DNA from: Dacryopinax spathularia
Lineage: Eukaryota; Basidiomycota; Dacrymycetes; Dacrymycetales; Dacrymycetaceae
Reading direction: 5' to 3'
Assembly (NCBI GenBank): GCA_037974965.1
Contig: JBBPFI010000001.1
Span: 1,116,001-1,180,000 of the forward strand
DNA length: 64,000 nt
How positions within the stretch are numbered: position 1 is the first letter of the stretch; each line of letters opens with the position of its first letter. The notes beneath the pieces are model-generated. The model was not told the DNA's origin. It did no database searches and saw nothing but the letters and a program-made list of their open reading frames with translations. Below are positions 23,165 through 35,235 of the stretch, piece after piece. Made by a program: the position numbers and the translations under genes.

Positions 23165-24249
23165 TGGAAAGGAGAGTCAAAGACGCGGGTAGGGGCGAGC
23201 GAGGGCAGGTCGTGCTGGCGACGGGGGAGAGGATGAAGAGACCGGGTATTTAAGGGATGAAGCGGCACGTTGAGAGGAGATGTACGGTCGGTGTTGCAAG
23301 GATTCCCGGACATTATTGAGTAGGCGCTGGATGCGGGTCGGGTGCGACGATTAAGCCGCCATCAGATCAGCGGTGAAAGAAGGAAGGGGGGACGCCCCTT
23401 TGGCAGCGAAGGCAGGGACAAGGTCGGAAGATTGCAAGTCAATTTCGCGTATGCCACATCGAGGAATATTGCTCCTTATGTGAGGTACCGCTTACACCCA
23501 GCACACGTAGCGAATTAGCCAGAAGGAATTTGAGAGTCCATCGAATATTTTAGTACGTCATCCTGCCGCCTTCAGTCATACATTAATCACGATGTTTACA
23601 GCGCCGTTTAGAACGGCCGATCCTGCACCACATGCCGACGGAACAAGGGCTTGCCCCACGCGGAAGCCATCAACCAGCTAAGATTCATGATCTGTTTGCA
23701 AAGCCACATCGTGCCGGGCAGAACGACGGCCATCTTCCATGGTTTGCGTTCCATTCTGCCTGATTGGAGTGCATCATGGATTGACGCGTCGTACGACCCA
23801 GCACAATGCGCTTTGACTGAGCTGGGAGGGCTTCTAATACACGATGCGGGTTATTGATTCCCTATGGCCGGTCAAGATAGGGAGCGAGAAGTCAGGGGGG
23901 AGAGGAGTGGGTAATTGGTACGCGATGGTGATGGAAAGGGACGAATTGTATGGAGGGGAGAGAAGGAAGAGAAGGTGAAAGAAGAGATGCAAGCCGACCC
24001 AATCACAGCGAACGGAGGGTGGCCCAGACCCAAGAAGTGGGGACGACGCGAACGTGAGAAACGCGTGTTGGGACACGGAACGTCGGGGACAGCGGTAGCA
24101 GGGGTCCCCGGGGGTGCGCTCATCGTGCACCGGTTCAAGCAAAGCCCGGTCGACGGGCATCCAGCGTTACCTTGCAACCCCGCCCGTCGTCCCTACCTTC
24201 TCTCTTCTTGACTTTCCATTGTATCATTCATCAAAGCGCCTTCGAAAAC
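23165..24249. other. 1.1-kb divergent upstream region of the velvet and ArfGAP genes
   Basis: No convincing gene is present. Minus-strand open frames near 23834-24177 are low-complexity and lack motifs. A long upstream region fits a regulated developmental gene such as velB. The stretch near 23370-23410 has a G-run followed by GACGCCCC, but no operator is recognised. Confidence 0.4.
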
Positions 24250-25761
24250 ATGGCAGAGGCATACGCTAAGCAACAGCTCTTCGATCTCATGAAGAAGGAC
24301 GACATGGGCAACAAAAGTCAGAGCTTCCGCCGCCCTCCGTCTTGACACGTCGTCCTCATGTCGCGTTTCTCTTACATTCCCTAGACTGCGTCGACTGCGT
24401 CGCCCCAAATCCCCAGTGGGCTAGCGTCAGCTTCGGCGTCTTCATATGTCTATCGTGTGCAGGAGTGCATCGCGGGCTCGGCGTCCATATCAGCTTTGTG
24501 CGGAGCTGCACCATGGTACGACCCTGAGGCGAGGCGAGGAGGCGGATAAGGGCAAAAGGCTGATGCAGGTCACTAGGACAAATGGGATGAGATTGGTCTG
24601 AAAAAAATGGAGGTGTGTGATTACCCCCGTCTACACGTGTGAATGTGCCGTATGGGGCTGACGCAGACTGGCAGATGGGAGGCAACAAGCCCTTCATGGA
24701 TTTTCTGAAGAATTACTCGCCTGCCGACCAGGGGGGATACAAGGAGGGCATGTCCATCCAGGAAAAGTACACATGTTGGGCGGCTTCCCAATATCGTGAG
24801 AAGGTATGCAGACCCGTCTATTTCACATGGTTACAGCAAATTGACTAATGGTCTTCCACTACAGCTGACCGCGATGGTGGAGGGTCGACCCTGGACTCCA
24901 TCTGCGCCTCCGCCTCCGGCCCTCATAGATGACGCTCCTTCTCGGCCCGATTCAGCACAGGGTCTGCGGAAGTCTCGAGCAGGCGCCCGTGGTCCTGCGG
25001 GCGCCTCTTCTATCTCCCGACAAGCCTCTAACTCGCCGCAGCCCCCATCTCTCGACCAGAAGGCCGCAAATGAGACCTACTTCGCCTCACTCGGTCAGAC
25101 AAATGCCTCCAGGCCTGAAGATCTTCCTCCTTCCCAAGGAGGACGATACACAGGTTTCGGCTCGACCCCTGAACCTTCCTCCTCATCGGGTTCCCATCCT
25201 GCCTTCGGCCTGTCGTCGAAAGCGGCACCGTCCATCTCGGACTTCCAGCAAGATCCTCTGAGGGCGCTTGGCAAAGGGTGGAATTTGTTCTCTTCTGCCG
25301 TGGCTGGTGCCTCGAAGGCAGTTAGTGAGAGCATCGATCCCAACCTGAAGGCGAATCTTACGGCATATGCCACCGAGGCGAGCCGTCAAGCGATGGAGAT
25401 CGGTTCCCTTGCGGGCAGGAACCTGCAAACCGTCGGCAAACAGGCGAATGACTGGAGCCGGCAGCAAACCGGAGTTGACGTAGGAAGCCGGCTTACAGGC
25501 TTGGTTGACACGGTTAAGACAACCGTCCAAGGCGGTCGACCAACCGGAGGTCGTGGCGGCTATGGGTCTGTTGGCGGTCAGGGGTGGGGAGACGAGTATC
25601 ACGAGGGCTCGGCATTATACCATGACGAGCCAGGTGAGGCAGACTTCTTTGACGCAGAGATGCACCACAATGCCCCGCAAGCCGGGTCGTCGGCTGTGGC
25701 TGCCAAGGGTCCACCGCCGAAATCCGACAATTGGGAAGATGACGACTGGAAAGAGTTTTAG
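24250..25761 (+). CDS. GCS1: Arf GTPase-activating protein (Gcs1/ArfGAP1 type)
   Basis: ArfGAPs stimulate GTP hydrolysis on Arf1 and so drive COPI uncoating at the Golgi. The start [20 protein letters not shown] is joined by an intron to [20 protein letters not shown] and [20 protein letters not shown]. These give the CX2CX16CX2C zinc finger and the arginine finger region. Later exons give [32 protein letters not shown] and [12 protein letters not shown]. The C-terminal half is P, S, G-rich and includes an amphipathic ALPS-like stretch ([20 protein letters not shown]) typical of membrane-curvature sensors. The end EDDDWKEF is an acidic WxxF-type motif, also seen in ArfGAP1/Gcs1. About five exons. 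Confidence 0.92.
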
Positions 25762-26545
25762 ATTCCCATAGACATCAATGAGGTGTAATGATTCCAAGGA
25801 CGAAGCGCACCCGCTTTCAAGCATGTAAAAGTACCGATCGCCGCATTTTTCTCATGGTCCCATCGCGTGATTCATTGTCCGTTGCCAGCTTCGTCGATCT
25901 TCTGAACTGATTTTGCAGAGATAGATGCGGGTCTTTCGCTTCTCTTCTGCGGGAAGCAGATACGGGGGCTTGATTCGGACCTGAATTCCATCGTGTTGGG
26001 TCTGGTCTCGTCCCAATATGGTCTGATCCGCCGGCAAGAATACATGTAAGAGGATGTCCCTTATCAGGGGCCACGAAATAAAGACGAAATACCCAGAGTA
26101 CGGGACCCGACCTGGCTACCGTCTGACTCGTGCATTTCTTCCATCACGCAGACTCCGCCGGTAGACGTCATGTGTGCCCCTCTGCCAGCATACAGGCCGC
26201 ACTGAGCTCAGAAGATATATCGTTCCTCTTCTGGCCTAGACAACGTAAACGTGTGATCATTCAGCCCCCACGTGACTGATGGACCGCATCCCGCGAGTCT
26301 CGACTCTTCACAACGCGCGACAAGTCTCACGGAATCACCCGCGTTTCTTTATGATCGCACCCACCGTCAGTGCAAAGGCTTTGGATTGTCCTCTAACAGC
26401 ATCATCATCTACTTTCAATCCGGGGGCTTTGGACTCCGCATATTCTTGAGCTCTACCTTTGACCTTCTCACGCTGCCGAGGGGGCTTTCCGGCGATCCCT
26501 ACAACACCTTCCCCTTTTGAACGGCTGAATCTCGTGCGGCGACGC
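25762..26545. other. Intergenic region between the ArfGAP and MLH3 genes
   Basis: The region holds short frames without motifs (for example 25817-26074 minus). A CACGTGA E-box-like site lies near 26269-26276, about 270 bp upstream of the MLH3 start. I see no RNA gene or repeat. Confidence 0.4.
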
Positions 26546-29500
26546 ATGCACCGTCGGCCAGTCATCGAGCTTCTCCCCGAGGAGGCGCGCACCACCCTTA
26601 GATCAACGCAAATCTTGACCACCCTTGCGCAGTTGGTATCCGAGCTCGTGCAGAACAGCTTGGACGCCGGGGCACACCAGGTCGACGTAGGCGTCGACCC
26701 TGAGGCTTGGGCGTGTTGGGTCCGAGATGATGGCTGTGGGATACCCAGAGAAGGACTGGAGCTGCTTGCACGAGGCAAGGAGAAGGGAAGATATGGTGCG
26801 TCATTTGCTCTGCAGGCGCAATGCAAGAGCTTGAAAAGGAGGCGCATATAGCTACCTCCAAGACGTACGGGACCTCTAATATTCACGTACCGACCACTTT
26901 CGGCTTTCGAGGGGAAGGTACGCCGAGAAAGGAGGTGTCAAACGCGTGCCTGAATATATTTGGCAGCGCTTGCCTCCGCTATTGACTTGGCCAAGGTGGA
27001 GATTTCATCGACCGTTGCCGAAAACCGCGAATCATGGTGTATCGTGGTTCGGGTGAGTATTGAGATCCGGCCGTTGATATCCGCACTTATCTCTTCCAGG
27101 GTGGCCACAAGTTATACTCAGGTCCAGCACGAAAATGGCGAGGGGAGCGCACAGGGAGCCTCGTGAACATCAGAGACGCATTCTACAATGTTTTTCCCTT
27201 CTTGTCACGGCGGATGTTGGTCAAGGTCTCACGCCTTTTCTAGCTCCCAGTAAGGAGATCGAGTCATCCGACAGTGGCCACTACGTTCCAAACTATTAGA
27301 CGAGAGATTGAGAAGCTTGCCTTGATGTTCCCACATGTCGGGTTCACTGTAGAAAAGGCTACCGGTGAACGGGGACCGGAAGAAACGAAGACGCGGCTTC
27401 TAACGATCGTCAAGGTATAGAACCGGCTCCACGTTAGATGATGATGCAATGTATGTTTTGCTCCGTAGACCCCCGGACTCCTCCCTACCTTCGGTCAGCT
27501 CTTTGGACGGGGGCTCATTCAGGTATGCACTGTCCAGCACCTGCACAACCATGTTCCGGCTGAATGGGGCACAGAATGTGGAGATAATCAAGGAGCGGCA
27601 TGGAAACATCACGATCGAGGGTTTTCTTAGCAGAGAGGGGTCGTGTGCCAAAACATACCAATTTCTCTGTGCATCTTCCGACATGTGGCAGCCGCGAGCA
27701 CACCATGCTGACATTGTGGTAGACATCAATCGGCATCCAGTCACCTCATGTGAATTGCACCACGCGGTAGATGTACGCTTCGCAGCGACGAGCTTCGGTA
27801 GCAGGGTCAGGGTTGTTGTTGCCATTTGTCTCGTTGCTAATCCTGTGTAGGCGGCAGATGAGAGCGGGGACCCCATTTCGCGTGCCCGTGCGTCGCCCAG
27901 CTCTAACTGAGGTCGGTTCGCCCCTAACTCGTTTGCGATAGCGTCGAAACGGTCACCCAGGAAAAGTGAAAGGACCCCTGTCTATGTCTTAAATATTGGT
28001 GTCCCGTCACAGACGCTGGATCGTACTCTTGAGCCCACGAAGACAGATGTCTACATTGAAGTATCTTGCTGGCATTCGTTATCCCGACCGGTTCTGATGT
28101 AGACCCAGGATGCGGATACTGTTGTCAGCTTCCTTGGCCAGACTGTCGAAAGCTTCCTTACCAGGAACGGCTTCCCACCGCGGTCTATTCGGAAGCTACG
28201 CGTTGCTGGAAGTCCTGCGACGTCCCCACCACCTACCAAACGTAGCAGAGACGACCGGGGTCATGGAGCGCCAATCACACAGGGGCTCGCTCCTCGACTC
28301 GGGCCCGAGGACGCTGCATGCCACCACGGTGGGGTGGGTGTCGTAAGAAGAAGTTCAGCCCCCGACATTATCGAGACCCATCCTGTTGTCTACCCAGACC
28401 TGGTGCGCATGAATAGTATGCTACCCACAGATCTGAGAACTTCGGCAGAATATAGCCTTGGACGATTGCTGGATTCCATGGCGCGATCCTCACACGGGCG
28501 AACTTCACATGATAGACAAACGTACCGGCAACACATTTCGTCAACGCGGAGATGAGGTGACTGAGGAACGCGAGTTCCAGGAGGAAACACCACGTTTGGC
28601 CAGCGGTGGGTTGGTCGACCGCAGTTGGCTGCGTGGCACACCGAAAGAGTCGAAGGTGGCCGCGAGAACCCCGTGGATGGCATCGCTACTTGAGGCATGT
28701 CCGGCTAACTCTTACCATTCTTCCAATTCTGAATTCTTTCAAGATGTGGCCAAATCCGACTTTTCACGCGCCATCGCGAGCTGTACCCGATGAGGAGTCA
28801 CCCAAGAAGATGAAAGTTCAGGAGGACGTTTGTCATATGCACGACATCCGGCCACCGAGCATGAAGATGCTGAGCCGAATATTCGATGCGGAAGATACCG
28901 GATCTCCACTGGACGCCGTCTCCAGCAGACTGTCGAAGGCGAATCTTGCGAAGGCGACCGTACTGGGACAGGTTGATCGGAAGTTCATCGCATGCCGGCT
29001 CCCTCTTCTGACCGGTGGCCAAGTTCAGAAGGACGGCATGCTGGTGCTCGTAGATCAACATGCAGCTGACGAGAGGGTTCGGGTGGAACGCTTCCTCCAG
29101 GATCTCTGCTCGCGCTTCCTGCATCACCGTGACAGCTTCTTGGTGGCTCGTCGGGAGCTGGATCCCCCAAAAGTGCTTCTGGTGACGAAACAGGACTGTG
29201 ACTTTGTAAGAGATAATCCGGAAGTCACAGAGCTGTTCGCACGCTGGGGCTTCATCATCTCGCTTCCTACCCAAGACCCGACTACGACCACGCCCGAGAA
29301 AGCTGGCAACAACGAAGCTTATACAATCGAGGTCTTCTCTATCCCTGAAGCTGTGGCGGTGAAGCTGCTTCTAGGCGACGAGTTGCGTGAAACTGTGAAA
29401 GGCTTCTTGGCTAAGCTTCAAGAGGGTGGATTGGCCGGTGTACCTGTCATGGATGCTTCGCTTGACTTTGACCCGAATGGGAGCGATCGACCTGACCTTG

Positions 29501-29864
29501 GCTGGATGAAAGCACTGCGTTGGTGCCCCGAAGAACTGATCGACCTGGTAAATTCTCGTGCCTGCAGAGGTAGGCAGAACCGGTCATAAGTTCCTGGGAA
29601 TCTCAGCAAATTGGCTAGGGGCTATTATGTTTAACGACAGTTTGACTCAACGTCACTGCGAGCTTCTGGTTCAGCAGCTGGGCGAAACTGCCCTTCCCTT
29701 CCAATGCGCTCATGGGAGGTATGAAATTCGATTTCTTACTTGTTTTCCGCGTTGTCTGATCCGAACGCAGACCATCTATGGTACCTTTGGCATACCTCAA
29801 TGCGTTCTCACGTCGAACAAAGAAGACCATAAACTGGAAGGGCTGGCAGCGTGGCGTGCAATAA
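26546..29864 (+). CDS. MLH3: DNA mismatch-repair/meiotic endonuclease Mlh3
   Basis: Mlh3 pairs with Mlh1; MutL-gamma nicks DNA and resolves meiotic double Holliday junctions. The N-terminal GHKL ATPase has ELVQNSLDAGAHQVDVG, VRDDGCGIP and TSKTYGTSNI then TTFGFRGEALAS. A later exon gives YINRHPVTSCELHHAVDVRF, as expected in MutL proteins. The C-terminal endonuclease domain has the metal motif DQHAADERVRVERFL, and the last exons give CRGAIMFNDSLT, PFQCAHGRPSMVPL and the end NWKGWQRGVQ. The conserved endonuclease and FQCAHGRP motifs fit Mlh3 or Pms1; sequence around them favours Mlh3. There are many short introns, and borders in 27700-28800 are approximate. I found no sign that the gene is broken. 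Confidence 0.85.
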
Positions 29865-30446
29865 GGAAACCCAATGACAGACAATGCGATATCCAACTCT
29901 CAACATCTTGCGGGGGCACCGAATGACATATATGGCACTTATGATCGGCCGAAGAAGCCGTTATACCAAGGACATGGTCGTTCTGAGTATGTGGGGTGGA
30001 CTTATGCTGAGTTTCCCTCGTAGTGGGCAGAGATCGTCCCTGTAAGGACCGTCTCCGTGTATCTTCGGGAAGCCACAAGAATGCGCCAGATGCTGGTGTC
30101 CATTTACATGCCCAACGAATTACAGTGTAGTATGAGACTGTCGGACTGTGCATATCTTGGTGTCTGTTCGTGATTGGTGACTAGATAATAAGGAGATGAA
30201 CGAAGTACGCAGTCCGATCGTACAGCGGCCACGCTAAGCGCAGCAACCGTAAACGCCGAAGGCTCGAAGGTGCAAACGGGCCACCGATTTCATCCTGCAA
30301 ATGCATATGCGCAGTCATCCGAGCCAGCATAACGCTTGCGCAGTCCAGCTAAGTGATACTAGGCAGGATTACGGCAGAGTTGCAGAATTGTAAACAACTC
30401 GTGTCTAGTGGATTGCTCGGGTTCTCCGGGTTAGCGAGACGGTCGA

Positions 30447-30460
30447 TTACGCGCGCGTAA
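30447..30460. repeat. Perfect 14-bp palindrome TTACGCGCGCGTAA
   Basis: A perfect inverted repeat in the ORM1 upstream region, with loosely matched flanks GAT/AATC. It lies about 490 bp before the ORM1 ATG. It may be a dimeric factor site. Confidence 0.7.
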
Positions 30461-30673
30461 AATCGAGAGTCGTTCCGTACTGCGCGAAAGGAAGCCTCGG
30501 TCATACGCCCTCTGTCATCAGCGGGTGCCTGCGGCGGGTTGATGGTCGGTACTATGCGACGGGTCGCAGACCCTTTTGAGGTTGGTTGCTCGGTCGAGTA
30601 TATGCGGCACAGTTGAGAAGAGATGTATTGTTCGTATAGTCTTGTATTGTAGTTGGGGATGAATGTTGTGTGA

Positions 30674-30716
30674 TTGACTGACTGACGCGACCCCTACGGG
30701 AGGGCGTAGTCAGTCG
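30674..30716. repeat. Hairpin-forming inverted repeat upstream of ORM1
   Basis: CTACG (30694-30698) and CGTAG (30705-30709) pair around a 6-nt loop, and flanking GACTGA and TCAGTC can pair beyond a one-sided bulge. Just before it, GACT is repeated (GATTGACTGACTGAC). Confidence 0.55.
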
Positions 30717-30952
30717 GTGGCGGCGCACTTTTGGGCGCAGACCCCTGACTCCGAAGGGAAGGGGCGAAGGGGGCCTCGACTACGCCACCCGCTCTTCTCA
30801 CTTCGCACTCCACGTCCCATCCCCTCCTTGAAATCCAACGACGACGACGGCGACGATCGCTATTCCGCAGTTATCCGCAATTCATCAACCGCATTCCTTA
30901 TAACTTGCACCGTTTCTTATCTGCCTGGGCTGGCCGGCTATAACTCACCTGC

Positions 30953-31921
30953 ATGCCATCCTCCCGTGTCATCCCTACGCTCAACCTTCCAATCGCGACC
31001 ACGACAGCCTCATCAGCAAATCTGCCTTCCTCATCCAGCTCACACAAGGGCAGGCAGCGATCCGCGTCAATCGTCACTGTCGAGCCAGTCGGAGGAGACA
31101 GCCTCGAGGAGGTACTAGACCAGAATGCGTATAAGAACATCAATTCAGAATGGGTGAATTACAAGGGTGCGTTGTCGTCGCTCATACGCGCCTGACTGGC
31201 ACCACCCATCTCACACCAAACTGCTATAGGCGCGTGGGTCATACATCCCGTCCTTATCATATTTGGCAAGATCCTCGTCGATGTTATTCCGGGCATGCAT
31301 CAAGATGCTAGCTGGACAATTGTCAATCTGTCTTACCTGATGGTACGTTGCCCCTATGTGCATACCGCGCGCCGTCTGACCGCTTATCGTCAGATATCCT
31401 ACATTATGTTCCACTGGGTGACCGGTATCCCATTCGACCCGGACTCACACAGTGGCGCCTACGACGACCTTACCCTATGGGAGCAGATAGACGAAGGTGC
31501 TCAGTACACGCCATCGAAGAAATGGCTGATTTGTGTGCCCATTGCTCTGTGCGTCCCAACTTGGTCCATCATGCTGGCTCATGTTGACGTGACATCTTCT
31601 AGCTTCTTAATATCCACACACTACACGCACTATAATCCCTGGGTCTTCGCCATCAACTTTACCGCGCTGTTGGTCGTCCTCTTCCCTAAGCTTCCACAGG
31701 TACGTGACTGCGCATGATTCAGCGGCTCCGCGACCCTTACTAACGCCGTCTCGATCACCTCACAGCTGCACAGGCAACGGATTCGTTTCTGGTATAGACC
31801 TGGTTATACTTCTGGCGCCGCGACACCGGCAACACGCACGCCCACGCCGCTGCCCTCGCCGAGGCTGATCCCCAGCGGCACGCCCCCTCCTCTCGTAATA
31901 CCGTCCAGCAAGTTGAGGTAG
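30953..31921 (+). CDS. ORM1: ORMDL-family sphingolipid regulator
   Basis: Orm proteins are ER membrane proteins that bind and inhibit serine palmitoyltransferase; phosphorylation of the N-terminus relieves the block in yeast. Inferred exons are 30953..31166, 31230..31342, 31394..31548, 31603..31699 and 31766..31921, giving 244 residues. The N-terminal ~60 residues are S/T-rich (the phosphoregulatory type). The core reads NINSEWVNYKGAWVIHPVLI, DASWTIVNLSYLMISYIMFH, WVTGIPFDPDSHSGAYDDLT, LWEQIDEGAQYTPSKKWLIC and HYTHYNPWVFAINFTALLVV. The tail is basic and proline-rich and longer than in animals. All junctions are GT-AG and phases agree. Confidence 0.95.
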
Positions 31922-32199
31922 CCGTCATGACTACTTTCTGCTTCGCTCATTCCTCTCGTTGGCCCGCCTCCTCTCTCCCTCTTAGTACTAATTCCGGATT
32001 TCTCCGTCCTCGCTCGCACATCTTGGCCATCCCGGCCAAATCTCCTTCCTCTCTCCTCGCATACCTGTCCATTATGAGTGCTCAACTCGCTTGCAATGCC
32101 TATACGCTCAATCGCAAATCCACTCCATCTGTGTAGCTGTAATACATATGATATCAGCGATCAGGCCGTCCCCGCCCCGCCGCTTCTGTCTATTATGAT

Positions 32200-33711
32200 C
32201 TATGATGATACTGTCGTTGTCGACGGCGGAGGTGCTGCTGCTGCTGCTGCTGCTGCCAGTTCGTTATATTCCCGTAAGCGCAGGAGATTGCGGAGCAGCA
32301 TGGTGATGGTGACCTTGCCAACCGCAGGTATATACAGAGCGGCCTACGCGCGCGTAGTGAGCACGAATCCTACACCGACAGGGCAAGCGGACTCACCCTC
32401 GTCTTGACATCGCTCTCAAAATTCTTCTCCGAAGCGACATTAACGCACAAACACCCGTCCTTCAACCACTCCGTCTTGACCTTATACGCCTTTGACGGCA
32501 CAGCAGAAATGACCACGTCCGAGACGGCCAAACAGTCCTTCAACTCCATATCCGTCACTGGCCTGACCACATGCCTGGGGTGATACTTCCTCTCCTTCAC
32601 TTCCTTCGGCCGCTTGGTGTACTCCTGAATAGAGTCGATATCGACCGAAAATACCCGGGCGCCGTCGTTACTCAACAACGCGGCCAGCGGCCGGCCAACG
32701 ACTTCGGACCGGTTGATGATGGTGACGGTCTTCCCGTACGCGCGATCGCCGTACCGGAGGAGCCTGTTGTATACCCCCGCGTACTCGAGACACTTGACGA
32801 CTGCGAGAGGTGTGCAGGGGAGGATGGACTTGACGTACCCCGGTTGGGGGGTCTCGGAGTCCAGGGCTTGTGACTGGGAGGAAGAGGAGGAGGGGTCAAT
32901 GAGCTGGGGATTGGGCTTGAGCAGCTGGGAGGGCTTGATGAATCGGATACTTTGCGGGAGTCAGTGCATGTCTAGGAGCAGGATGGAAGGGAAGGGAAGG
33001 GAAGGGGGAGGGGAGGGGGAGAGGGACGCACTTGTGATACAGATTGTAGTGGAATTTGAAGTTGAGCCCTTCGACGTCCTTCAGCGGCGACACCACTTGC
33101 TGCAAATACTGGTCCTGTCCTCCTCCAAAGATCGGGTAATACACCTGCCGCACTCTCAGTCAGCACACCCCTCCCTCTGGGAGACAAGGAAGGAAGCGAG
33201 GACGCACCATAATCCCATCCACGCTCTCATCCTCATTAGCCTCAATAATCGCCTCCTCCGCCCCCTCCCCATCCGCCCCCTCCCCGCGCAGCGCCCCCCC
33301 AACCTCACGCAACTCGAACCTCACCCCAAACTCATCACACATCTTCCTCGTAAACTCCGCATACCGTCTACTCGGCTCGCTAGCCGTACTGAGCACGCCG
33401 ACCAGCTTGGGAGGACGGGCTTTGAAGGACGGGTGGGTGGAGAGGTGATGGAGGAGCTCGGATTTGTATTGCGCTGCTATTAGGTCGGCGCGCAGGACGT
33501 GTCCGTCGCCCGGGCCTTCGGAGGGGGTGGGGGAGGAGGGGCGGGACATTGGGCTGGTGGTTGAGAAGCTGGCTGGAGATGGAGGGTAGCAGGGAGAGCG
33601 AGCGAGAGAAGTGCTGGGCAGGGAGCGCCACAGGCTTGAGGGAATAGAGGCGCGAAAGGCTAATGATGTCTTGGAGATGTAGGTCGCGTAGCGCCCACCC
33701 AGAAGGCTCAT
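32200..33711 (-). CDS. MTD1: NAD-dependent 5,10-methylenetetrahydrofolate dehydrogenase (Mtd1)
   Basis: Oxidises methylene-THF to methenyl-THF in one-carbon metabolism. Conserved blocks are YYPIFGGGQDQYLQQVV, KDVEGLNFKFHYNLYHK, GYVKSILPCTPLAVVKCLEY, INRSEVVGRPLAALLSNDG, ARVFSVDIDSIQEYTKRP and GKVTITMLLRNLLRLREY, matching yeast Mtd1 block by block. The first Met (33711) adds 54 residues with five basic and no acidic residues, a mitochondrial-type leader; a second Met at 33549 would give a cytosolic form like yeast Mtd1. The C-terminus ends in eight alanines encoded by a GCA/GCT repeat, then PPPSTTTVSS. One intron carries a polypurine/polypyrimidine tract. Several short introns; borders are approximate. 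Confidence 0.9.
32233..32257 (-). repeat. Trinucleotide (TGC/GCA) microsatellite coding eight alanines
   Basis: About eight TGC units lie in the last exon of MTD1 and encode an alanine run just before the C-terminus. Length polymorphism would change the protein end without a frameshift. Confidence 0.9.
32984..33026 (+). repeat. Polypurine tract in an MTD1 intron
   Basis: GGAAGG, GGGAA and GGGGA units run for about 40 bp without a pyrimidine on the plus strand, so the transcript of MTD1 carries a polypyrimidine tract inside an intron. Confidence 0.85.
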
Positions 33712-34081
33712 GTGCCCTCGCCCGTCACTTCACGCTCTGAAGTCGTCAGTAGGCGCTGGGATGCTCAGGCTGAGCTGCCGGAGAGAGTGTACAAAAGGAG
33801 AACGGAGAAAAGTTTGAACGGTTTCTTATTGATTTGCCCTTGGTCGACTCTGACTAGGAGGAAAAACCTGTCAGACAAGAGGGGCGCCAAAGTGCGGGGT
33901 AAGTGCTTCCGCCTTCTTCATCTACTTCGCGTAATGTAGGTGTAATGTAGACGTCGAATAGGAAAGGAGCATGACAATGGACATTGGATTGACGTTCACT
34001 AAGTAGAGTACATGAGGATTGTCCCGCAGGATCCTTGGGGTTGGTTGACAGGCAAGACGGGGAAATGAGCTGGTTAGGTGG
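33712..34081. other. Intergenic region between MTD1 start and GLC8 stop
   Basis: MTD1 upstream region and GLC8 3' flank. No gene, repeat or RNA signature is visible. Confidence 0.4.
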
Positions 34082-35235
34082 TTATGTGCTGCTGCTCGTG
34101 CTGACCGACGCCCCGTCCGCAGTCCCGTTCGCCCCTCCTGCGGGGGAGGCTTCCGCCTCGGGGTACTCTTGTTCTTCGTCGGCGTCTTCTTTCGTGTCGT
34201 CGTCGTCTTCTTCGGGGAGCATGCGTGCCATCTGACGCGATCGGTCAGTTTGGGAACGGGATGAAGAGAGCAAGAGCAGAGGGCTTACCTTCATAGCCTC
34301 CGCCTCGTTCGAATAATGTCTCCCCCTTCGCTTTACGAATTCCTCATGTTTCTTCGCCGCTACATGCATGCACATCAGCAATCCATCAAAAGCCAAAGTA
34401 GGAGCGAAAAAGACTGACCCTCCTCATCCATAGGCTCATCCTCCTCCACTTCGCCCCACTCGCCCGGTTCTCCAGGGACGACCGTAATCCCCTCTCCAGG
34501 CAACGAGAAGCTCGCGCTCCTACTGCTTCCAGTGCTGGCGCTCACGCTAGGTCGGCTGGGGTAGCCGAACGACGGTCTGCGGGCAGGCGATTCGGTGCGC
34601 CCGGCGGTACTGCCGCTTGCGGAGGGTGGTGCCGCAGGCGGGGAAGGAGCGGTCGGGAGGGCGGGGAAGGGGCTGGCAGGGTTGGACGAGACGGGCGAGC
34701 GCTGGGTGAGGGAGAAGTCCGGGATCGCTGCAGGTACATGCGTCAGCTCTACTCTCAGCATACCTTACAACGGGAAGAAGAAGAGGAAGGGACAGGGGAC
34801 GTACATGAGAACCCCTCGACCTCGTCCAGCTCGGCATTATACCGCACATACGGCGTCTTAGGCTCTGTGATCTTCATGAACTCCTGATCGGACAGATCGG
34901 TAGCAGCGATATTCGCTTCGTCCCACGTCAAACTGCATGCACCAACACCCGTCAGCATCCCAGTCTCATATGCACCTCCTCCACTTCACTCCCTCATTCC
35001 AACCCGCCTCCTCGCAGCGCAGCAGGGACCATGCGCAATAGGGACAGGGGAATAGTGGAAGAGGCAGGAGCGAAGGAGAGAGGAGGAAAGGGACGTACTG
35101 AGCACCAGAGTAGTTCGAAGGCATCGTCTGCAGCGGAGGGAGCGCATTCTTGAGTATCCCTTTTGGCTTAGGGGCGCTCGCGGTCGGAGGCGGGGAATGG
35201 AGCGCAGGCGGGTGTTCCGGCGGGTTGACAGACAT
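34082..35235 (-). CDS. GLC8: Protein phosphatase 1 inhibitor-2 homologue (Glc8)
   Basis: Inhibitor-2/Glc8 binds and matures or inhibits the PP1 catalytic subunit. The start MSVNPPEHPPALHSPPPTAS leads to KPKGILKNALPP, which contains the SILK-like PP1-docking motif GILK. The next exon gives LTWDEANIAATDLSDQEFMK, then ITEPKTPYVRYNAELDEVEG, near identical to the inhibitor-2 core. A P, S-rich spacer follows, then KKHEEFVKRRGRHYSNEAEA and MKMARMLPEEDDDD. RHYSNEAEAMK is the inhibitor-2 segment (KLHYNEGLNIK type) that blocks the PP1 active site. The C-terminus is acidic and ends VSTSSST. The protein is longer than the ~200-residue relatives because of the spacer. Confidence 0.92.

Larger units (their letters stand above)
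29865..30952. other. 1.1-kb intergenic region upstream of ORM1
   Basis: No gene is recognisable. The stretch contains a perfect 14-bp palindrome at 30447-30460 and a hairpin-forming inverted repeat near 30674-30716, both listed separately. The rest shows no repeat or RNA signature. Confidence 0.4.

Noticed and set aside
23834-24177. Minus-strand frames upstream of the ArfGAP gene
   Set aside because: Low-complexity, two overlapping frames equally open, no motif.
25817-26074. Minus-strand 85-codon frame after the ArfGAP gene
   Set aside because: No recognised motif; overlaps the probable 3' flank.
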